A stretch of DNA of 64,000 bases from Microtetraspora glauca. Lineage in GTDB: Bacteria > Actinomycetota > Actinomycetes > Streptomycetales > Streptomycetaceae. The stretch is from NCBI GenBank assembly GCA_000721275.1, contig JOFO01000031.1, positions 1 to 64,000 on the forward strand, written 5' to 3'. Every line of letters begins with the position of its first letter. The first letter of the stretch is position 1. Positions 1 through 9,877 of this stretch are shown piece by piece. Under the pieces are notes generated by a model. The model was given only the letters and a program-made list of their open reading frames with translations, was not told the origin of the DNA and did not search any database. The translations under genes and the position numbers were made by a program.

Positions 1-76
1 GTATCCGGCTGGACGGGGTATCAACTAATCTGGCGTTGATTTTTGGCACGCTGTTGAGTTCTCAAGGTGCGGACGC
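1..76 (-). promoter_or_regulatory. rRNA operon leader with boxA antitermination element
   Basis: Read on the minus strand, this edge holds the segment that precedes 16S rRNA in Streptomyces rrn operons. It has a boxA-like TTGAGAACTCAA (54-65), followed by the AGCGTGCCAAAAATCAACGC block and a GTTGATACCCCGTCC block. BoxA recruits the Nus antitermination complex in rrn leaders. The 16S gene itself would lie just beyond the left edge. From 77 to 311 there is no gene; that stretch holds the two rrn promoters listed separately. Identification rests on remembered similarity to Streptomyces rrn leaders. Confidence 0.8.
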
Positions 77-124
77 TTCCTTCGTTCCTGTTTCCAGGCG
101 CTCCGGGCGCTTCCTTCGTTTCCG

Positions 125-133
125 ACTCTATCA
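125..133 (-). promoter_or_regulatory. rrn promoter, downstream (extended -10)
   Basis: On the minus strand this reads TGATAGAGT, an extended -10 (TGn + TAGAGT) followed by CGGA. No good -35 hexamer is found 16-18 nt upstream. It lies upstream of boxA and repeats the context of the second promoter at 209-217, as expected for the tandem promoters of actinobacterial rRNA operons. Confidence 0.6.
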
Positions 134-208
134 GATCTTTCCGACCCGATTTCCTCGGTGCTTTCCGGTCCTGAGTTTCAATTCCTCGGGGCCTTCCGGC
201 GCTCTCCG

Positions 209-217
209 ACTTTATCA
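209..217 (-). promoter_or_regulatory. rrn promoter, upstream (extended -10)
   Basis: On the minus strand this reads TGATAAAGT inside ATCTGATAAAGTCGGA. The flanks ATCTGATA and GTCGGA are shared with the element at 125-133, so the two are duplicated promoter cores. A clear TTGACA-type -35 is absent. It lies about 145 nt upstream of boxA. Confidence 0.6.
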
Positions 218-311
218 GATGATCTCGGTCGGATTTTCCATCCTCCCGTTCGGCGGTCCGGACGCACTGCGGCGCCGTCGCTTCCCGTTCTGGTGGAGCC
301 GTAAACGTACT

Positions 312-351
312 GGAGCGGGGCGCCCCGATGCAAATCGGGGTGCCCCGCTCC
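312..351 (-). terminator. Terminator downstream of rnj
   Basis: An 18-bp stem (312-329 with 334-351) closed by a GCAA tetraloop, with one G-U pair. It starts 28 nt beyond the rnj stop codon and separates rnj from the rRNA operon promoters. There is no strong U-tract, which is usual for Streptomyces. Confidence 0.8.
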
Positions 352-379
352 GTAAGCGCGCTGGTCAGGCCCTTCGGGC

Positions 380-2065
380 TCAGACCTCGACGACGACCGG
401 GAGGATCATCGGCCGGCGGCGGTAGGTGTCGGAGACCCACTTGCCGACGGTGCGGCGGATCAGCTGCTGGAGCTGGTGAGGTTCGACGACGCCGTCCTGC
501 GCGGACTTGTTGAGCGCCTGCTCGATCTTCGGGAGCACCGCGTCGAAGGCGGAGTCCTCGATGCCGGAGCCGCGCGCGTGGACGTGCGGGCCGCCGGTGA
601 TCTTGCCGGTGGAGGAGTCCACCACCAGGAAGACCGAGATGATGCCCTCCTCGCCGAGGATCCGGCGGTCCTTGAGGGAGGTCTCGGTGACGTCGCCGAC
701 CGAGAGGCCGTCCACGTACACGTACCCGGCCTGGACCTTGCCGGTGATGCGGGCGCGGCCGTCGACCAGGTCGACGACGACGCCGTCCTCGGCGATGACG
801 ATGTGGTCCTTCGGGATGCCCGTCATCGCGCCGAGCTCGGCGTTGGCGCGCAGGTGGCGCCATTCGCCGTGGACCGGCATGAGGTTCTTCGGCTTGCAGA
901 TGTTGTAGAAGTACAGCAGCTCGCCGGCCGAGGCGTGGCCCGAGACGTGGACCTTGGCGTTGCCCTTGTGGACGACGTTGGCGCCCCAGCGGGTCAGGCC
1001 GTTGATCACGCGGTAGACCGCGTTCTCGTTGCCCGGGATGAGGGACGAGGCCAGGATGACCGTGTCGCCGGGGACGATCCGGATCTGGTGGTCGCGGTTG
1101 GCCATCCGGGACAGGGCCGCCATCGGCTCGCCCTGGGAACCCGTGCAGACCAGCACGACCTCGTCGTCCGGCAGGTCGTCCAGCGTCTTCACGTCCACGA
1201 CGAGGCCGGCCGGGACCCGGAGGTAGCCGAGGTCGCGGGCGATGCCCATGTTGCGGACCATCGAGCGGCCGACGAAGGCGACCCGGCGGCCGTACTCGTG
1301 GGCGGCGTCGAGGATCTGCTGGATGCGGTGGACGTGGCTGGCGAAGCTCGCCACGATGATCCGCTTCTGGGCGTTGGCGAACACGTTCCGCAGGACGTTG
1401 GAGATGTCCCGCTCGTGCGCCGTGAAGCCCGGGACCTCGGCGTTCGTCGAGTCGGTGAGCAGGAGGTCGATGCCCTCCTCGCTCAGCCGCGCGAAGGCGT
1501 GCAGGTCGGTGAGGCGGTTGTCCAGCGGCAGCTGGTCCATCTTGAAGTCGCCGGTGTGGACGACCATGCCCGCGGGGGTGCGGATCGCGACCGCCAGGGC
1601 GTCCGGGATGGAGTGGTTGACCGCGATGAACTCGCAGTCGAAGGCGCCCAGGCGCTCGCGGTGGCCCTCGGCCACTTCGAGGGTGTACGGGCGGATGCGG
1701 TGCTCCTGGAGCTTCGCCTCGATCAGGGCGAGGGTCAGCTTGGAGCCGATGAGGGGGATGTCCTGCCGCAGGCGCAGCAGGTACGGCACGCCACCGATGT
1801 GGTCCTCGTGGCCGTGGGTCAGGACGATGCCGACGACATCGTCGATGCGGTCCTGGATCGTGGTGAAGTCGGGCAGGATCAGGTCGACACCGGGCTGCTC
1901 CTCCTCCGGGAAGAGGACGCCGCAGTCGACGATCAGCAGCTTGCCGTCGTATTCGAAGACGGTCATGTTGCGGCCGATCTCGCCCAGGCCGCCGAGCGGG
2001 GTGACGCGGAGGCCGCCCTGGGGAAGCTTCGGCGGGGCGCCGAGTTCGGGGTGCGGATGGCTCAA
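380..2065 (-). CDS. rnj: Ribonuclease J
   Basis: 561 aa, full length for the RNase J family (metallo-beta-lactamase/beta-CASP fold). The enzyme has 5'-3' exonuclease and endonuclease activity on mRNA and rRNA precursors. The metal-binding HxHxDH motif is at residues 84-89 (HGHEDH) after a GGLGEIGRN segment, and a C-terminal HVSGHAS segment is typical of the beta-CASP/MBL junction. It starts at ATG 2065. dapA lies 99 nt upstream in the same direction with a hairpin between. The dapA-rnj order is conserved in Streptomyces. An rRNA operon begins immediately downstream. Confidence 0.95.
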   Translation of the reverse strand: MSHPHPELGAPPKLPQGGLRVTPLGGLGEIGRNMTVFEYDGKLLIVDCGVLFPEEEQPGVDLILPDFTTIQDRIDDVVGIVLTHGHEDHIGGVPYLLRLRQDIPLIGSKLTLALIEAKLQEHRIRPYTLEVAEGHRERLGAFDCEFIAVNHSIPDALAVAIRTPAGMVVHTGDFKMDQLPLDNRLTDLHAFARLSEEGIDLLLTDSTNAEVPGFTAHERDISNVLRNVFANAQKRIIVASFASHVHRIQQILDAAHEYGRRVAFVGRSMVRNMGIARDLGYLRVPAGLVVDVKTLDDLPDDEVVLVCTGSQGEPMAALSRMANRDHQIRIVPGDTVILASSLIPGNENAVYRVINGLTRWGANVVHKGNAKVHVSGHASAGELLYFYNICKPKNLMPVHGEWRHLRANAELGAMTGIPKDHIVIAEDGVVVDLVDGRARITGKVQAGYVYVDGLSVGDVTETSLKDRRILGEEGIISVFLVVDSSTGKITGGPHVHARGSGIEDSAFDAVLPKIEQALNKSAQDGVVEPHQLQQLIRRTVGKWVSDTYRRRPMILPVVVEV

Positions 2066-2083
2066 AAGACTCTCCTCACCACA

Positions 2084-2113
2084 CGCGCCACGTACCGGTC
2101 GGCACGTGGCGCG
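2084..2113 (-). terminator. Hairpin between dapA and rnj
   Basis: A perfect 10-bp stem (2084-2093 with 2104-2113) with a 10-nt loop, located in the dapA-rnj gap. It could terminate part of the dapA transcripts or stabilise a processed end. No U-tract follows. Confidence 0.5.
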
Positions 2114-2164
2114 CGTGACAATCGTGCACTTGCTGTTGTCGGTGTTCAGTTGTGAAGTCGTATG

Positions 2165-3064
2165 TCAGAGGTCTACCCCGCCGGCGGCCAGGTCGACCTT
2201 GAGCTGGTCGGTCTCCTGCGCGGAGAGTTCGACGAGCGGCAGGCGGAGCGGGCCGGCCGGGAGGCCCTGGAGGGCGAGCGCGGCCTTGGTGGTCATGACG
2301 CCCTGGGTGCGGAACATGCCGGTGTAGACCGGGAGCAGCTTCTGATGGATCTCGGTGGCCTTCTCGTGGTCGCCCGAGAGGTGGGCGTCGAGGAGGGCGC
2401 GCAGGTCGGGGGTGACGACGTGGCCGACGACCGAGACGAAGCCGACGGCGCCGACCGACAGGAGCGGCAGGTTGAGCATGTCGTCGCCGGAGTACCAGGC
2501 GAGGCCGGAGCGGGCGATGGCCCAGCTGGCGCGGCCGAGGTCGCCCTTGGCGTCCTTGTTGGCGACGATCCGGGGGTGCTCGGCGAGCCGGACGATGGTC
2601 TCGGTGTCGATGGGGACGCCGGAGCGGCCGGGGATGTCGTAGAGCATCACCGGGAGGCCGGTGGCGTCGGCGATGGCCGTGAAGTGCCGGTACAGGCCCT
2701 CCTGCGGGGGCTTGTTGTAGTACGGCGTGACGGCGAGCAGGCCGTGGGCGCCGTCGCGCTCGGCGGTGCGGGCCAGCTCCAGGGAGTGGTGGGTGTCGTT
2801 GGTGCCGATGCCGGCGACGACGTGGGCCCGGTCTCCGACCGCCTCCAGTACGGCGCGTACGAGCTCCGATTTCTCCGCGTCGCTGGTGGTGGGGGACTCG
2901 CCGGTGGTGCCGTTGACGACGAGGCCGTCGTTGCCGGCGTCCACGAGGTGGGCGGCGAGCCGCTGGGCGCCGTCGAGGTCGAGTGCGCCGTCCGCCGTGA
3001 AGGGCGTGACCATGGCGGTGAGGACCCGCCCGAAGGGGGTCTGCGGAGTGGAGATCGGAGCCAT
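2165..3064 (-). CDS. dapA: 4-hydroxy-tetrahydrodipicolinate synthase
   Basis: 299 aa. Condenses pyruvate with aspartate semialdehyde, the first committed step of diaminopimelate/lysine synthesis. The family motifs are present: GTTGES at 52-57, YYNKPP near 115-120, catalytic Tyr in LYDIPGR (Tyr142) and the Schiff-base lysine in ANKDAKGD (Lys170). ATG 3064 was chosen because the protein then begins like other Streptomyces DapA. An in-frame GTG at 3073 would add three codons including the rare leucine codon TTA. Upstream is thyX, separated by a hairpin. dapB is about 2.4 kb away in another unit. Confidence 0.93.
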   Translation of the reverse strand: MAPISTPQTPFGRVLTAMVTPFTADGALDLDGAQRLAAHLVDAGNDGLVVNGTTGESPTTSDAEKSELVRAVLEAVGDRAHVVAGIGTNDTHHSLELARTAERDGAHGLLAVTPYYNKPPQEGLYRHFTAIADATGLPVMLYDIPGRSGVPIDTETIVRLAEHPRIVANKDAKGDLGRASWAIARSGLAWYSGDDMLNLPLLSVGAVGFVSVVGHVVTPDLRALLDAHLSGDHEKATEIHQKLLPVYTGMFRTQGVMTTKAALALQGLPAGPLRLPLVELSAQETDQLKVDLAAGGVDL

Positions 3065-3125
3065 GGGTAACACGCTACTCGCTGCTCAGCGCCGGGTGTC
3101 CCCTCGGGGGACGTGAGAAGAGGAG

Positions 3126-3163
3126 CCCGGCACTGCCTGCTCGGGGGTTCAAGCAGTGCCGGG
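3126..3163 (-). terminator. Terminator downstream of thyX
   Basis: An 11-bp perfect stem, CCCGGCACTGC (3126-3136) with GCAGTGCCGGG (3153-3163), and a 16-nt loop. It sits between the thyX stop and the dapA start. Confidence 0.6.
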
Positions 3164-3241
3164 TCCGTTTGATCAGCCTAGATGAACTTCACGAAACGTC
3201 GCAATACGGACACTTCGCGAGAGTGAGCGAACATCTGTGCC

Positions 3242-3982
3242 CTACGGGGCGACCCGTCCGTTCTTGTTGAAGGCGGCGTGGGTCAGCGGCATCAGCCGGG
3301 CCCAGTGCTCCTCCATCTTCTCGCCGACCATCTCGATCTCCCGCTGCGGGAACGACGGCACCGCCGCCAGCTCGTGCTGGGTCCGCAGGCCGAGGAAGTG
3401 CATCAGCGAGCGCGCGTTGCAGGTGGCGTACATCGAGGAGAAGAGGCCGACCGGGAGGACCGAGCGGGCCACCTCGCGGGCGACGCCCGCGGCGAGCATC
3501 TCCTGGTACGTCTCGTACGCCTGGCGGTACGAGCTCTCCATCGCGCGGCCGACCAGCTCGTGCTGCTCCTGGGTGCCCTCGACGAAGACGTACTTGCCCG
3601 GGCGGCCCTCCTGGACCAGCTTGCGGGAGGTGTCGGGGACGTAGAAGACCGGCTGGAGCTCCCGGTAGCGGCCCGACTCCTCGTTGTACGACCAGCCCAC
3701 CCGGTGCCGCATGAACTCGCGGAAGACGAAGATCGGGGCGCTGATGAAGAAGGTCATCGAGTTGTGCTCGAACGGGCTGCCGTGGCGGTCCCGCATCAGG
3801 TAGTTGATCAGGCCCTTCGAGCGCTCCGGGTCCTTCTGGAGCTCGTCGAGGGACTGCTCCCCCGCCGTGGAGACCCGGGCCGCCCACAGGACGTCGGAGT
3901 CGGCAGCGGCGCTCTTGACCAGGTCGACGGTGATGTCGCTCCTGAGGTCGATCTTCGCCGGCTCGGTGGGGGTGTCGGTCAC
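3242..3982 (-). CDS. thyX: Flavin-dependent thymidylate synthase ThyX
   Basis: 246 aa from GTG 3982, preceded by GGAAGG eight nt upstream. The frame is open to 4138, but the extra N-terminus has no family similarity and would overlap the divergent promoter region. ThyX methylates dUMP to dTMP using methylene-tetrahydrofolate and FAD/NADPH. The signature region is RHRVGWSYNEESGRY (92-106). There are eight residues between RHR and the final Ser, whereas the classical motif is RHR-x7-S. Also present are the FAD-binding FEHNSMTFFISAP stretch and the C-terminal NARSLMHFLGLR helix. It is monocistronic, between dapA and a divergent small membrane protein gene. Confidence 0.93.
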   Translation of the reverse strand: MTDTPTEPAKIDLRSDITVDLVKSAAADSDVLWAARVSTAGEQSLDELQKDPERSKGLINYLMRDRHGSPFEHNSMTFFISAPIFVFREFMRHRVGWSYNEESGRYRELQPVFYVPDTSRKLVQEGRPGKYVFVEGTQEQHELVGRAMESSYRQAYETYQEMLAAGVAREVARSVLPVGLFSSMYATCNARSLMHFLGLRTQHELAAVPSFPQREIEMVGEKMEEHWARLMPLTHAAFNKNGRVAP

Positions 3983-4140
3983 CAGGAGTACCTTCCAGTC
4001 GTCTGTGGGGCGGGCCCAGGTTAGCGCGAGTCCGTCGGAAGGATGAGATTGGGCCGCTTCGGTGAAAAACGGCACCAAACCCTCTGTTCGATCGTCTGTA
4101 CCTGTGAGGAGCACGACAACCATCGAGGAGGGCGACACCC

Positions 4141-4380
4141 ATGTTCAGGCGGACAGAGGCCGTACCGTTCGCGTTCGTCGCGGAGGCCGACGAGTTCCGC
4201 AGTAACGTCACTCCGCCGCCCCGCGAACGACTGCGTCCCGGCCAGGTCGTCGGCCGTACGCTGCTCGGGCTCACCGTCGCCGCGGGGCTCGTGGGCTCCC
4301 TCGTCCTCGGCATGCCGTCGCTCGACAGCACGGACTCGCCCGCGCACCGGCAGCAGTCCGAAGCCTCCGACAACCGCTGA
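4141..4380 (+). CDS. Small single-pass membrane protein
   Basis: 79 aa, starting at ATG 4141 with GAGGAGGG upstream. A charged N-terminal half of about 38 residues precedes one membrane segment (TLLGLTVAAGLVGSLVLGM, about 40-58) and a short polar tail. It has no recognised domain. It is transcribed away from thyX and followed after 54 nt by the PH-like membrane protein gene, probably as one transcript. It looks like one of the small conserved Streptomyces membrane proteins of unknown function. Confidence 0.7.
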   Translation: MFRRTEAVPFAFVAEADEFRSNVTPPPRERLRPGQVVGRTLLGLTVAAGLVGSLVLGMPSLDSTDSPAHRQQSEASDNR

Positions 4381-4434
4381 GGTAGCCTCACCGGGCACCG
4401 CCCCTTCGAGCGTGCTTGTGAGTGAGGAACCGCC

Positions 4435-4983
4435 GTGCCCCTGCCCTTCCTGACGGCCGACCGTGACTTTGACACCACCGACGCCGTCGCGCTGCCGTTC
4501 GACGACCACGACCAGTGGCGCCGTCCGTACCGTCCGGGGCCCTACCGGGTCGGCGCGGCGGCGCTCGCGCTGCTGCTCGCCTCGTTCGTGCTGCTCGCCG
4601 CGGTGATCATCGCCGCGGCGGGGGCCGTCACCGGCTCGTTCGTCACCTTCGGCGTCGCCGTGCTGATCATCCTCGCCGCGCTGCGGCTGCTGCGCATGGG
4701 CACCTGGGTGAGCCGCGCCGGCCTGCGCCGCGTCGGCTTCTTCACCACCCAGACCGTCCCCTGGGCCAAGGTCGCCGCCGTCCGCACCGCGCAGCAGCCG
4801 GTGCGCTGGCTGAACTTCCCGCGGACCGTCCAGGGCCAGGCCCTGCTCCTCGACCGGACGGCCGGCGAGCAGCTGGTGCTGCTCACCGACCACAACGCCG
4901 ACTTCCTCTCCCGGATCGAGGCGTTCGACCGGGCCGCCGACACCGTCGAGGCCTGGCACGCCGAGTACGGCGTCAGGCGCTGA
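4435..4983 (+). CDS. PH-domain-like membrane protein
   Basis: 182 aa from GTG 4435 (GAGGAACC upstream). A proline/arginine-rich N-terminus leads into two hydrophobic segments (about 41-63 and 68-84). A soluble C-terminal part follows (VSRAGLRRVGFFTTQTVPWAKVA onward), which resembles the bacterial PH-like domains that follow a pair of membrane helices. Its role is unknown. The last 11 nt overlap the convergent gene at 4973-5425. Confidence 0.65.
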   Translation: MPLPFLTADRDFDTTDAVALPFDDHDQWRRPYRPGPYRVGAAALALLLASFVLLAAVIIAAAGAVTGSFVTFGVAVLIILAALRLLRMGTWVSRAGLRRVGFFTTQTVPWAKVAAVRTAQQPVRWLNFPRTVQGQALLLDRTAGEQLVLLTDHNADFLSRIEAFDRAADTVEAWHAEYGVRR

Positions 4984-5425
4984 CCGTCCGGCCCTCGTGG
5001 AGGGCGATGGCCCGCTGCATCGCCTTGCGGGCCCGCGGGGTGTCCCGGGCGTCGTGATAGGCGACCGCCAGCCGGAACCAGCAGCGCCAGTCCTCCGGCG
5101 ACTCCTCCGTCTCGGCCTTGCGCCGGGCGAAGACCTCGTCCGCGGAGTCGCGGTCGATCCGGCCGCCCTCGGTGCGCCTGAGGTCGTCGACGGGGAGGCC
5201 GCCCTCGGCCTCCAGCTCCGCGGCCAGCCGGTTCGCCCGGCGCGCGAAGCTGGTGTTCTTCCACAGGAACCAGGCGCCGACGCAGGGCAGCAGGAACGCC
5301 ACCGCGCCCATGCCCATGGCCGCCGGCTCGCCGGTCAGGAGGAGCAGGACGCCCTCCATCGCCACCACCCCGAAGACCAGCACGAGGACGGTGGCGAGGA
5401 AGACGTACGTGATCTTTCCGCCCAT
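4973..5425 (-). CDS. Membrane protein with TPR-like C-terminus
   Basis: 150 aa. Two membrane segments lie at about residues 5-31 and 36-55. The cytoplasmic tail contains a Trp- and Ala-rich helical pair (DWRCWFRLAVAYHDARDTPR) typical of a single tetratricopeptide-like repeat. It starts five nt after the dapB stop, so it is the last gene of the dapB transcript, and it overlaps the convergent plus-strand gene by 11 nt. Streptomyces dapB is commonly followed by a gene of this kind; its function is unknown. Confidence 0.7.
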   Translation of the reverse strand: MGGKITYVFLATVLVLVFGVVAMEGVLLLLTGEPAAMGMGAVAFLLPCVGAWFLWKNTSFARRANRLAAELEAEGGLPVDDLRRTEGGRIDRDSADEVFARRKAETEESPEDWRCWFRLAVAYHDARDTPRARKAMQRAIALHEGRTVSA

Positions 5426-5430
5426 GGCCG

Positions 5431-6195
<765 letters not shown>

Positions 6196-6209
6196 CTAGG
6201 GGGTGGAGG

Positions 6210-7589
6210 TCAGGAGACGGCCTGGTGGAGGCGGTCCGCCTGCTTGTCCTTGAGCGGGCCTATCACCGACAGCGAGGGCCGCCGGGTCAGCACGTCGCGG
6301 GCGACCTCCCGGACCTCGTCCGGGGTGACGGCCGCGATCCGGGCCAGCATGTCGTCGACGGACATCTGGGTGCCCCAGCACAGCTCGCTCTTGCCGATGC
6401 GGTTCATGATCGCGCCGGTGTCCTCGAGTCCGAGGACGGTGGAGCCGGAGAGCTGGCCGACGGCGCGGGCGATCTCGTCGTCGCCGAGGCCGTCGGAGGC
6501 GACCTTGTCGAGCTCGTCCCGGCAGATCCGCAGCACGTCGTGGACCTGGCTGGGGCGGCAGCCCGCGTACACGCCGAAGAGGCCGCAGTCGGCGAAGCCC
6601 GAGGTGTACGAGTACACGCTGTAGGCCAGGCCGCGCTTCTCCCGAACCTCCTGGAAGAGGCGGGAGGACATGCCGCCGCCGAGGGCGGTGTTCAGCACGC
6701 CGAGCGCCCAGCGGCGCTCGTCGGTGCGGGCCAGGCCCGGCATGCCGAGGACGACGTGCGCCTGCTCGGTCTTCCGGCCGAGAAGTTCGACCCGGCCGGC
6801 CGTGCGGATGGTCTTCCGGCCGTCGCGCGGGGCGATCGGGGCGGCGTCCGTACGGGTGAGGGCGCCGGCCTTCTCGAAGGCGCGGCGGACCTGGCGTACC
6901 ACCGTGGCGTGGTCGACGTTGCCCGCGGCGGCGACGACCAGGTGGGTCGGGTCGTAGTGCTTCTTGTAGAAGCGGGCGATCTGGCCGCGGGAGAGCGCGT
7001 TGATCGTGTCGACGGTGCCGAGGACCGGGCGGCCCAGCGGGGTGTCGCCGAACATGGTCTGCGCGAACAGGTCGTGCACCACGTCACCCGGGTCGTCCTC
7101 GGTCATCGCGATCTCCTCCAGGATGACGCCGCGTTCGGCGTCCACGTCGGAGTCGAGGATGAGCGAGCCCGTGAGCATGTCGCAGACGACGTCGATCGCC
7201 AGCGGCAGGTCGGTGTCGAGGACCCGGGCGTAGTAGCAGGTGTACTCCTTCGCCGTGAAGGCGTTCATCTCGCCGCCGACCGCGTCGATCGCGGAGGAGA
7301 TGTCGAGGGCGGACCGCTGGGCGGTGCCCTTGAAGAGGAGGTGCTCCAGGTAGTGGGTGGCGCCGTTGAGCGCCGGGGTCTCGTCGCGGGAGCCGACGTG
7401 GGCCCAGATGCCGAAGGTCGCGGAGCGTACCGAGGGAAGGGTCTCGGTGACGATCCTCAGGCCGCCGGGGAGGGTCGTGCGGCGGACGGTGCCGATGCCG
7501 TCCTTGCCCGGGAGAAGCGTTTGGGTACGGGCGACGGCCCGCCCCTCGGAGGAGGGGCGGGCCGTCGTCGCGGAACTACGGGACGTCAC
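6210..7589 (-). CDS. M16 family zinc metalloprotease
   Basis: 459 aa. The inverted zinc motif HxxEH is HYLEH at 79-83, and the distal ligand is Glu159, in the [10 protein letters not shown] segment, 76 residues on. This is the usual spacing of M16 processing peptidases (mitochondrial MPP/PqqF class). Both the N-terminal active domain and the C-terminal M16 domain ([15 protein letters not shown] region) are present. The start is GTG 7589, whose last bases overlap the pnp TGA (GTGA, 7586-7589), implying translational coupling. No later GTG or ATG precedes the conserved domain. Its first 20 codons contain a perfect hairpin (7532-7567). Confidence 0.9.
   Translation of the reverse strand: MTSRSSATTARPSSEGRAVARTQTLLPGKDGIGTVRRTTLPGGLRIVTETLPSVRSATFGIWAHVGSRDETPALNGATHYLEHLLFKGTAQRSALDISSAIDAVGGEMNAFTAKEYTCYYARVLDTDLPLAIDVVCDMLTGSLILDSDVDAERGVILEEIAMTEDDPGDVVHDLFAQTMFGDTPLGRPVLGTVDTINALSRGQIARFYKKHYDPTHLVVAAAGNVDHATVVRQVRRAFEKAGALTRTDAAPIAPRDGRKTIRTAGRVELLGRKTEQAHVVLGMPGLARTDERRWALGVLNTALGGGMSSRLFQEVREKRGLAYSVYSYTSGFADCGLFGVYAGCRPSQVHDVLRICRDELDKVASDGLGDDEIARAVGQLSGSTVLGLEDTGAIMNRIGKSELCWGTQMSVDDMLARIAAVTPDEVREVARDVLTRRPSLSVIGPLKDKQADRLHQAVS
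7532..7567 (-). terminator. Terminator-like hairpin inside the start of the M16 protease gene
   Basis: A 16-bp uninterrupted stem (7532-7547 with 7552-7567) closed by a four-base loop. It starts about 20 nt after the pnp stop and lies within codons 8-20 of the M16 protease. It has the strength of an intrinsic terminator but sits in translated sequence. It may attenuate transcription between pnp and the protease when translation is weak, or protect the pnp mRNA 3' end. Confidence 0.5.
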
Positions 7590-9796
7590 GAGGAGGCGTC
7601 GTCCTTCTGCTCGTCCTCGCCCTCGATCACGGGGATCAGGGAGAGCTTGCCGCGCTGGTCGATCTCGGCGATCTCGACCTGGACCTTGGAGCCGATCGCG
7701 AGCACGTCCTCGACGTTCTCCACGCGCTTGCCGCCGGCGAGCTTGCGGATCTGCGAGATGTGCAGCAGGCCGTCCTTGCCCGGGAGCAGGGAGACGAAGG
7801 CACCGAAGGTGGTGGTCTTGACGACCGTGCCCAGGTAGCGCTCGCCGACCTCCGGCATGGTCGGGTTGGCGATGCCGTTGATCGTGGCGCGGGCGGCCTC
7901 GGCGGCCGGGCCGTCGGCGGCACCGATGTAGATGGTGCCGTCGTCCTCGATCGTGATCTCGGCGCCGGTGTCCTCCTGGATCTGGTTGATCATCTTGCCC
8001 TTGGGGCCGATGACCTCGCCGATCTTGTCCACGGGGATCTTGACGGTGATGATCCGCGGGGCGTTGGGGGACATCTCGTCCGGGGTGTCGATCGCTTCCA
8101 TCATCACGTCGAGGATGTGGAGGCGGGCGTCGCGGGCCTGCTTGAGGGCCGCGGCCAGGACGGAGGCCGGGATGCCGTCCAGCTTGGTGTCGAGCTGGAG
8201 GGCGGTGACGAACTCCTTGGTGCCGGCGACCTTGAAGTCCATGTCGCCGAAGGCGTCCTCCGCACCGAGGATGTCGGTGAGGGCGACGTAGTGCGTCTCG
8301 CCGTTGATCTCCTGGGAGATCAGGCCCATGGCGATGCCGGCGACGGGGGCCTTGAGCGGCACACCGGCGTTCAGCAGCGACATGGTGGAGGCGCAGACGG
8401 AACCCATGGACGTCGAGCCGTTGGAGCCGAGGGCCTCGGACACCTGGCGGATTGCGTAGGGGAACTCCTCGCGGGACGGCAGGACCGGGAGGATGGCCCG
8501 CTCGGCGAGGGCGCCGTGGCCGATCTCGCGGCGCTTCGGGGAACCGACGCGGCCGGTCTCACCGACGGAGTACGGCGGGAAGTTGTAGTTGTGCATGTAC
8601 CGCTTGCGGGTCACCGGGGAGAGGGTGTCCAGCTGCTGCTCCATGCGGAGCATGTTGAGGGTGGTGACGCCCAGGATCTGGGTCTCGCCACGCTCGAACA
8701 GGGCGGAGCCGTGCACGCGCGGGATGGCCTCGACCTCGGCGGCGAGCGTACGGATGTCCGTGACGCCGCGGCCGTCGATGCGGACCTTGTCCTTGATGAC
8801 GCGCTCGCGGACCAGGGCCTTGGTCAGGGAGCGGTACGCGGCGGAGATCTCCTTCTCGCGGCCCTCGAAGGCCGGGAGGAGCTTCTCGGCGGCGATCTCC
8901 TTGACGCGGTCCAGCTCGGCCTCGCGCTCCTGCTTGCCGGCGATGGTCAGCGCCTGCGCCAGCTCGGAGCGGACGGCGTCGTCGAGGGCGGCGTACACGT
9001 CGTCCTGGTAGTCCAGGAAGATCGGGAACTCGGCCTCGGGCTTGGCGGCCTTGGCCGCCAGGTCCGACTGGGCCTTGCACAGGACCTTGATGAACGGCTT
9101 CGCGGCCTCCAGGCCGGCGGCGACGACCTCCTCGGTCGGCGCCTCGGCGCCGTCCTTGACGAGGGCGATGGTCTTCTCGGTGGCCTCGGCCTCGACCATC
9201 ATGATCGCGACGTCGCCGTCCTCCAGGACACGGCCGGCGACGACCATGTCGAAGACGGCGTCCTCGAGCTCGGTGTGGGTCGGGAAGGCGACCCACTGGC
9301 CCTTGATCAGCGCGACGCGGACGCCGCCGATCGGGCCGGAGAAGGGCAGGCCGGCCAGCTGGGTGGACGCGGACGCGGCGTTGATCGCGACGACGTCGTA
9401 CAGGTGGTCGGGGTTGAGCGCCATGATCGTGGCGACGACCTGGATCTCGTTGCGCAGGCCCTTCTTGAAGGACGGGCGCAGCGGGCGGTCGATCAGGCGG
9501 CAGGTGAGGATGGCGTCCTCGGAGGGGCGGCCCTCGCGGCGGAAGAAGGAGCCGGGGATCTTGCCGGCCGCGTACATCCGCTCCTCGACGTCCACCGTGA
9601 GGGGGAAGAAGTCGAGCTGGTCCTTGGGACGCTTGGAGGCGGAGGTCGCCGAAAGCACCATCGTGTCGTCGTCGAGGTAGGCGACGGCGGAGCCGGCGGC
9701 CTGTCGGGCGAGACGGCCCGTCTCGAAGCGGATGGTGCGGGTGCCGAAGGTTCCGTTGTCGATGACGGCCTCGGCGTAGTGGGTCTCGTTCTCCAC
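7586..9796 (-). CDS. pnp: Polyribonucleotide nucleotidyltransferase (PNPase)
   Basis: 736 aa. A phosphorolytic 3'-5' exoribonuclease that in Streptomyces also adds 3' tails (established knowledge). Two RNase PH-like cores are visible. The second contains [14 protein letters not shown] and the Asp cluster in [15 protein letters not shown] domain ([14 protein letters not shown], about 600-615) and an S1 domain ([17 protein letters not shown] to the end) follow. ATG 9796. It is preceded by a leader with a long hairpin and by rpsO, the usual rpsO-pnp arrangement. It overlaps the M16 gene by four nt. Confidence 0.97.
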   Translation of the reverse strand: MENETHYAEAVIDNGTFGTRTIRFETGRLARQAAGSAVAYLDDDTMVLSATSASKRPKDQLDFFPLTVDVEERMYAAGKIPGSFFRREGRPSEDAILTCRLIDRPLRPSFKKGLRNEIQVVATIMALNPDHLYDVVAINAASASTQLAGLPFSGPIGGVRVALIKGQWVAFPTHTELEDAVFDMVVAGRVLEDGDVAIMMVEAEATEKTIALVKDGAEAPTEEVVAAGLEAAKPFIKVLCKAQSDLAAKAAKPEAEFPIFLDYQDDVYAALDDAVRSELAQALTIAGKQEREAELDRVKEIAAEKLLPAFEGREKEISAAYRSLTKALVRERVIKDKVRIDGRGVTDIRTLAAEVEAIPRVHGSALFERGETQILGVTTLNMLRMEQQLDTLSPVTRKRYMHNYNFPPYSVGETGRVGSPKRREIGHGALAERAILPVLPSREEFPYAIRQVSEALGSNGSTSMGSVCASTMSLLNAGVPLKAPVAGIAMGLISQEINGETHYVALTDILGAEDAFGDMDFKVAGTKEFVTALQLDTKLDGIPASVLAAALKQARDARLHILDVMMEAIDTPDEMSPNAPRIITVKIPVDKIGEVIGPKGKMINQIQEDTGAEITIEDDGTIYIGAADGPAAEAARATINGIANPTMPEVGERYLGTVVKTTTFGAFVSLLPGKDGLLHISQIRKLAGGKRVENVEDVLAIGSKVQVEIAEIDQRGKLSLIPVIEGEDEQKDDASS

Positions 9797-9877
9797 TATG
9801 GGTTTCTCCTACGTTCGTCTTTGGTCCGCGCGCCCGTGTGGCGCGGGACGGGTGCGGGAGAAGCACTGATGTGGCGG

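Noticed and set aside
36..425. 129-codon plus-strand frame near the left edge
   Set aside because: It overlaps the rRNA operon promoters, boxA and the rnj terminator; no ribosome binding site or family.
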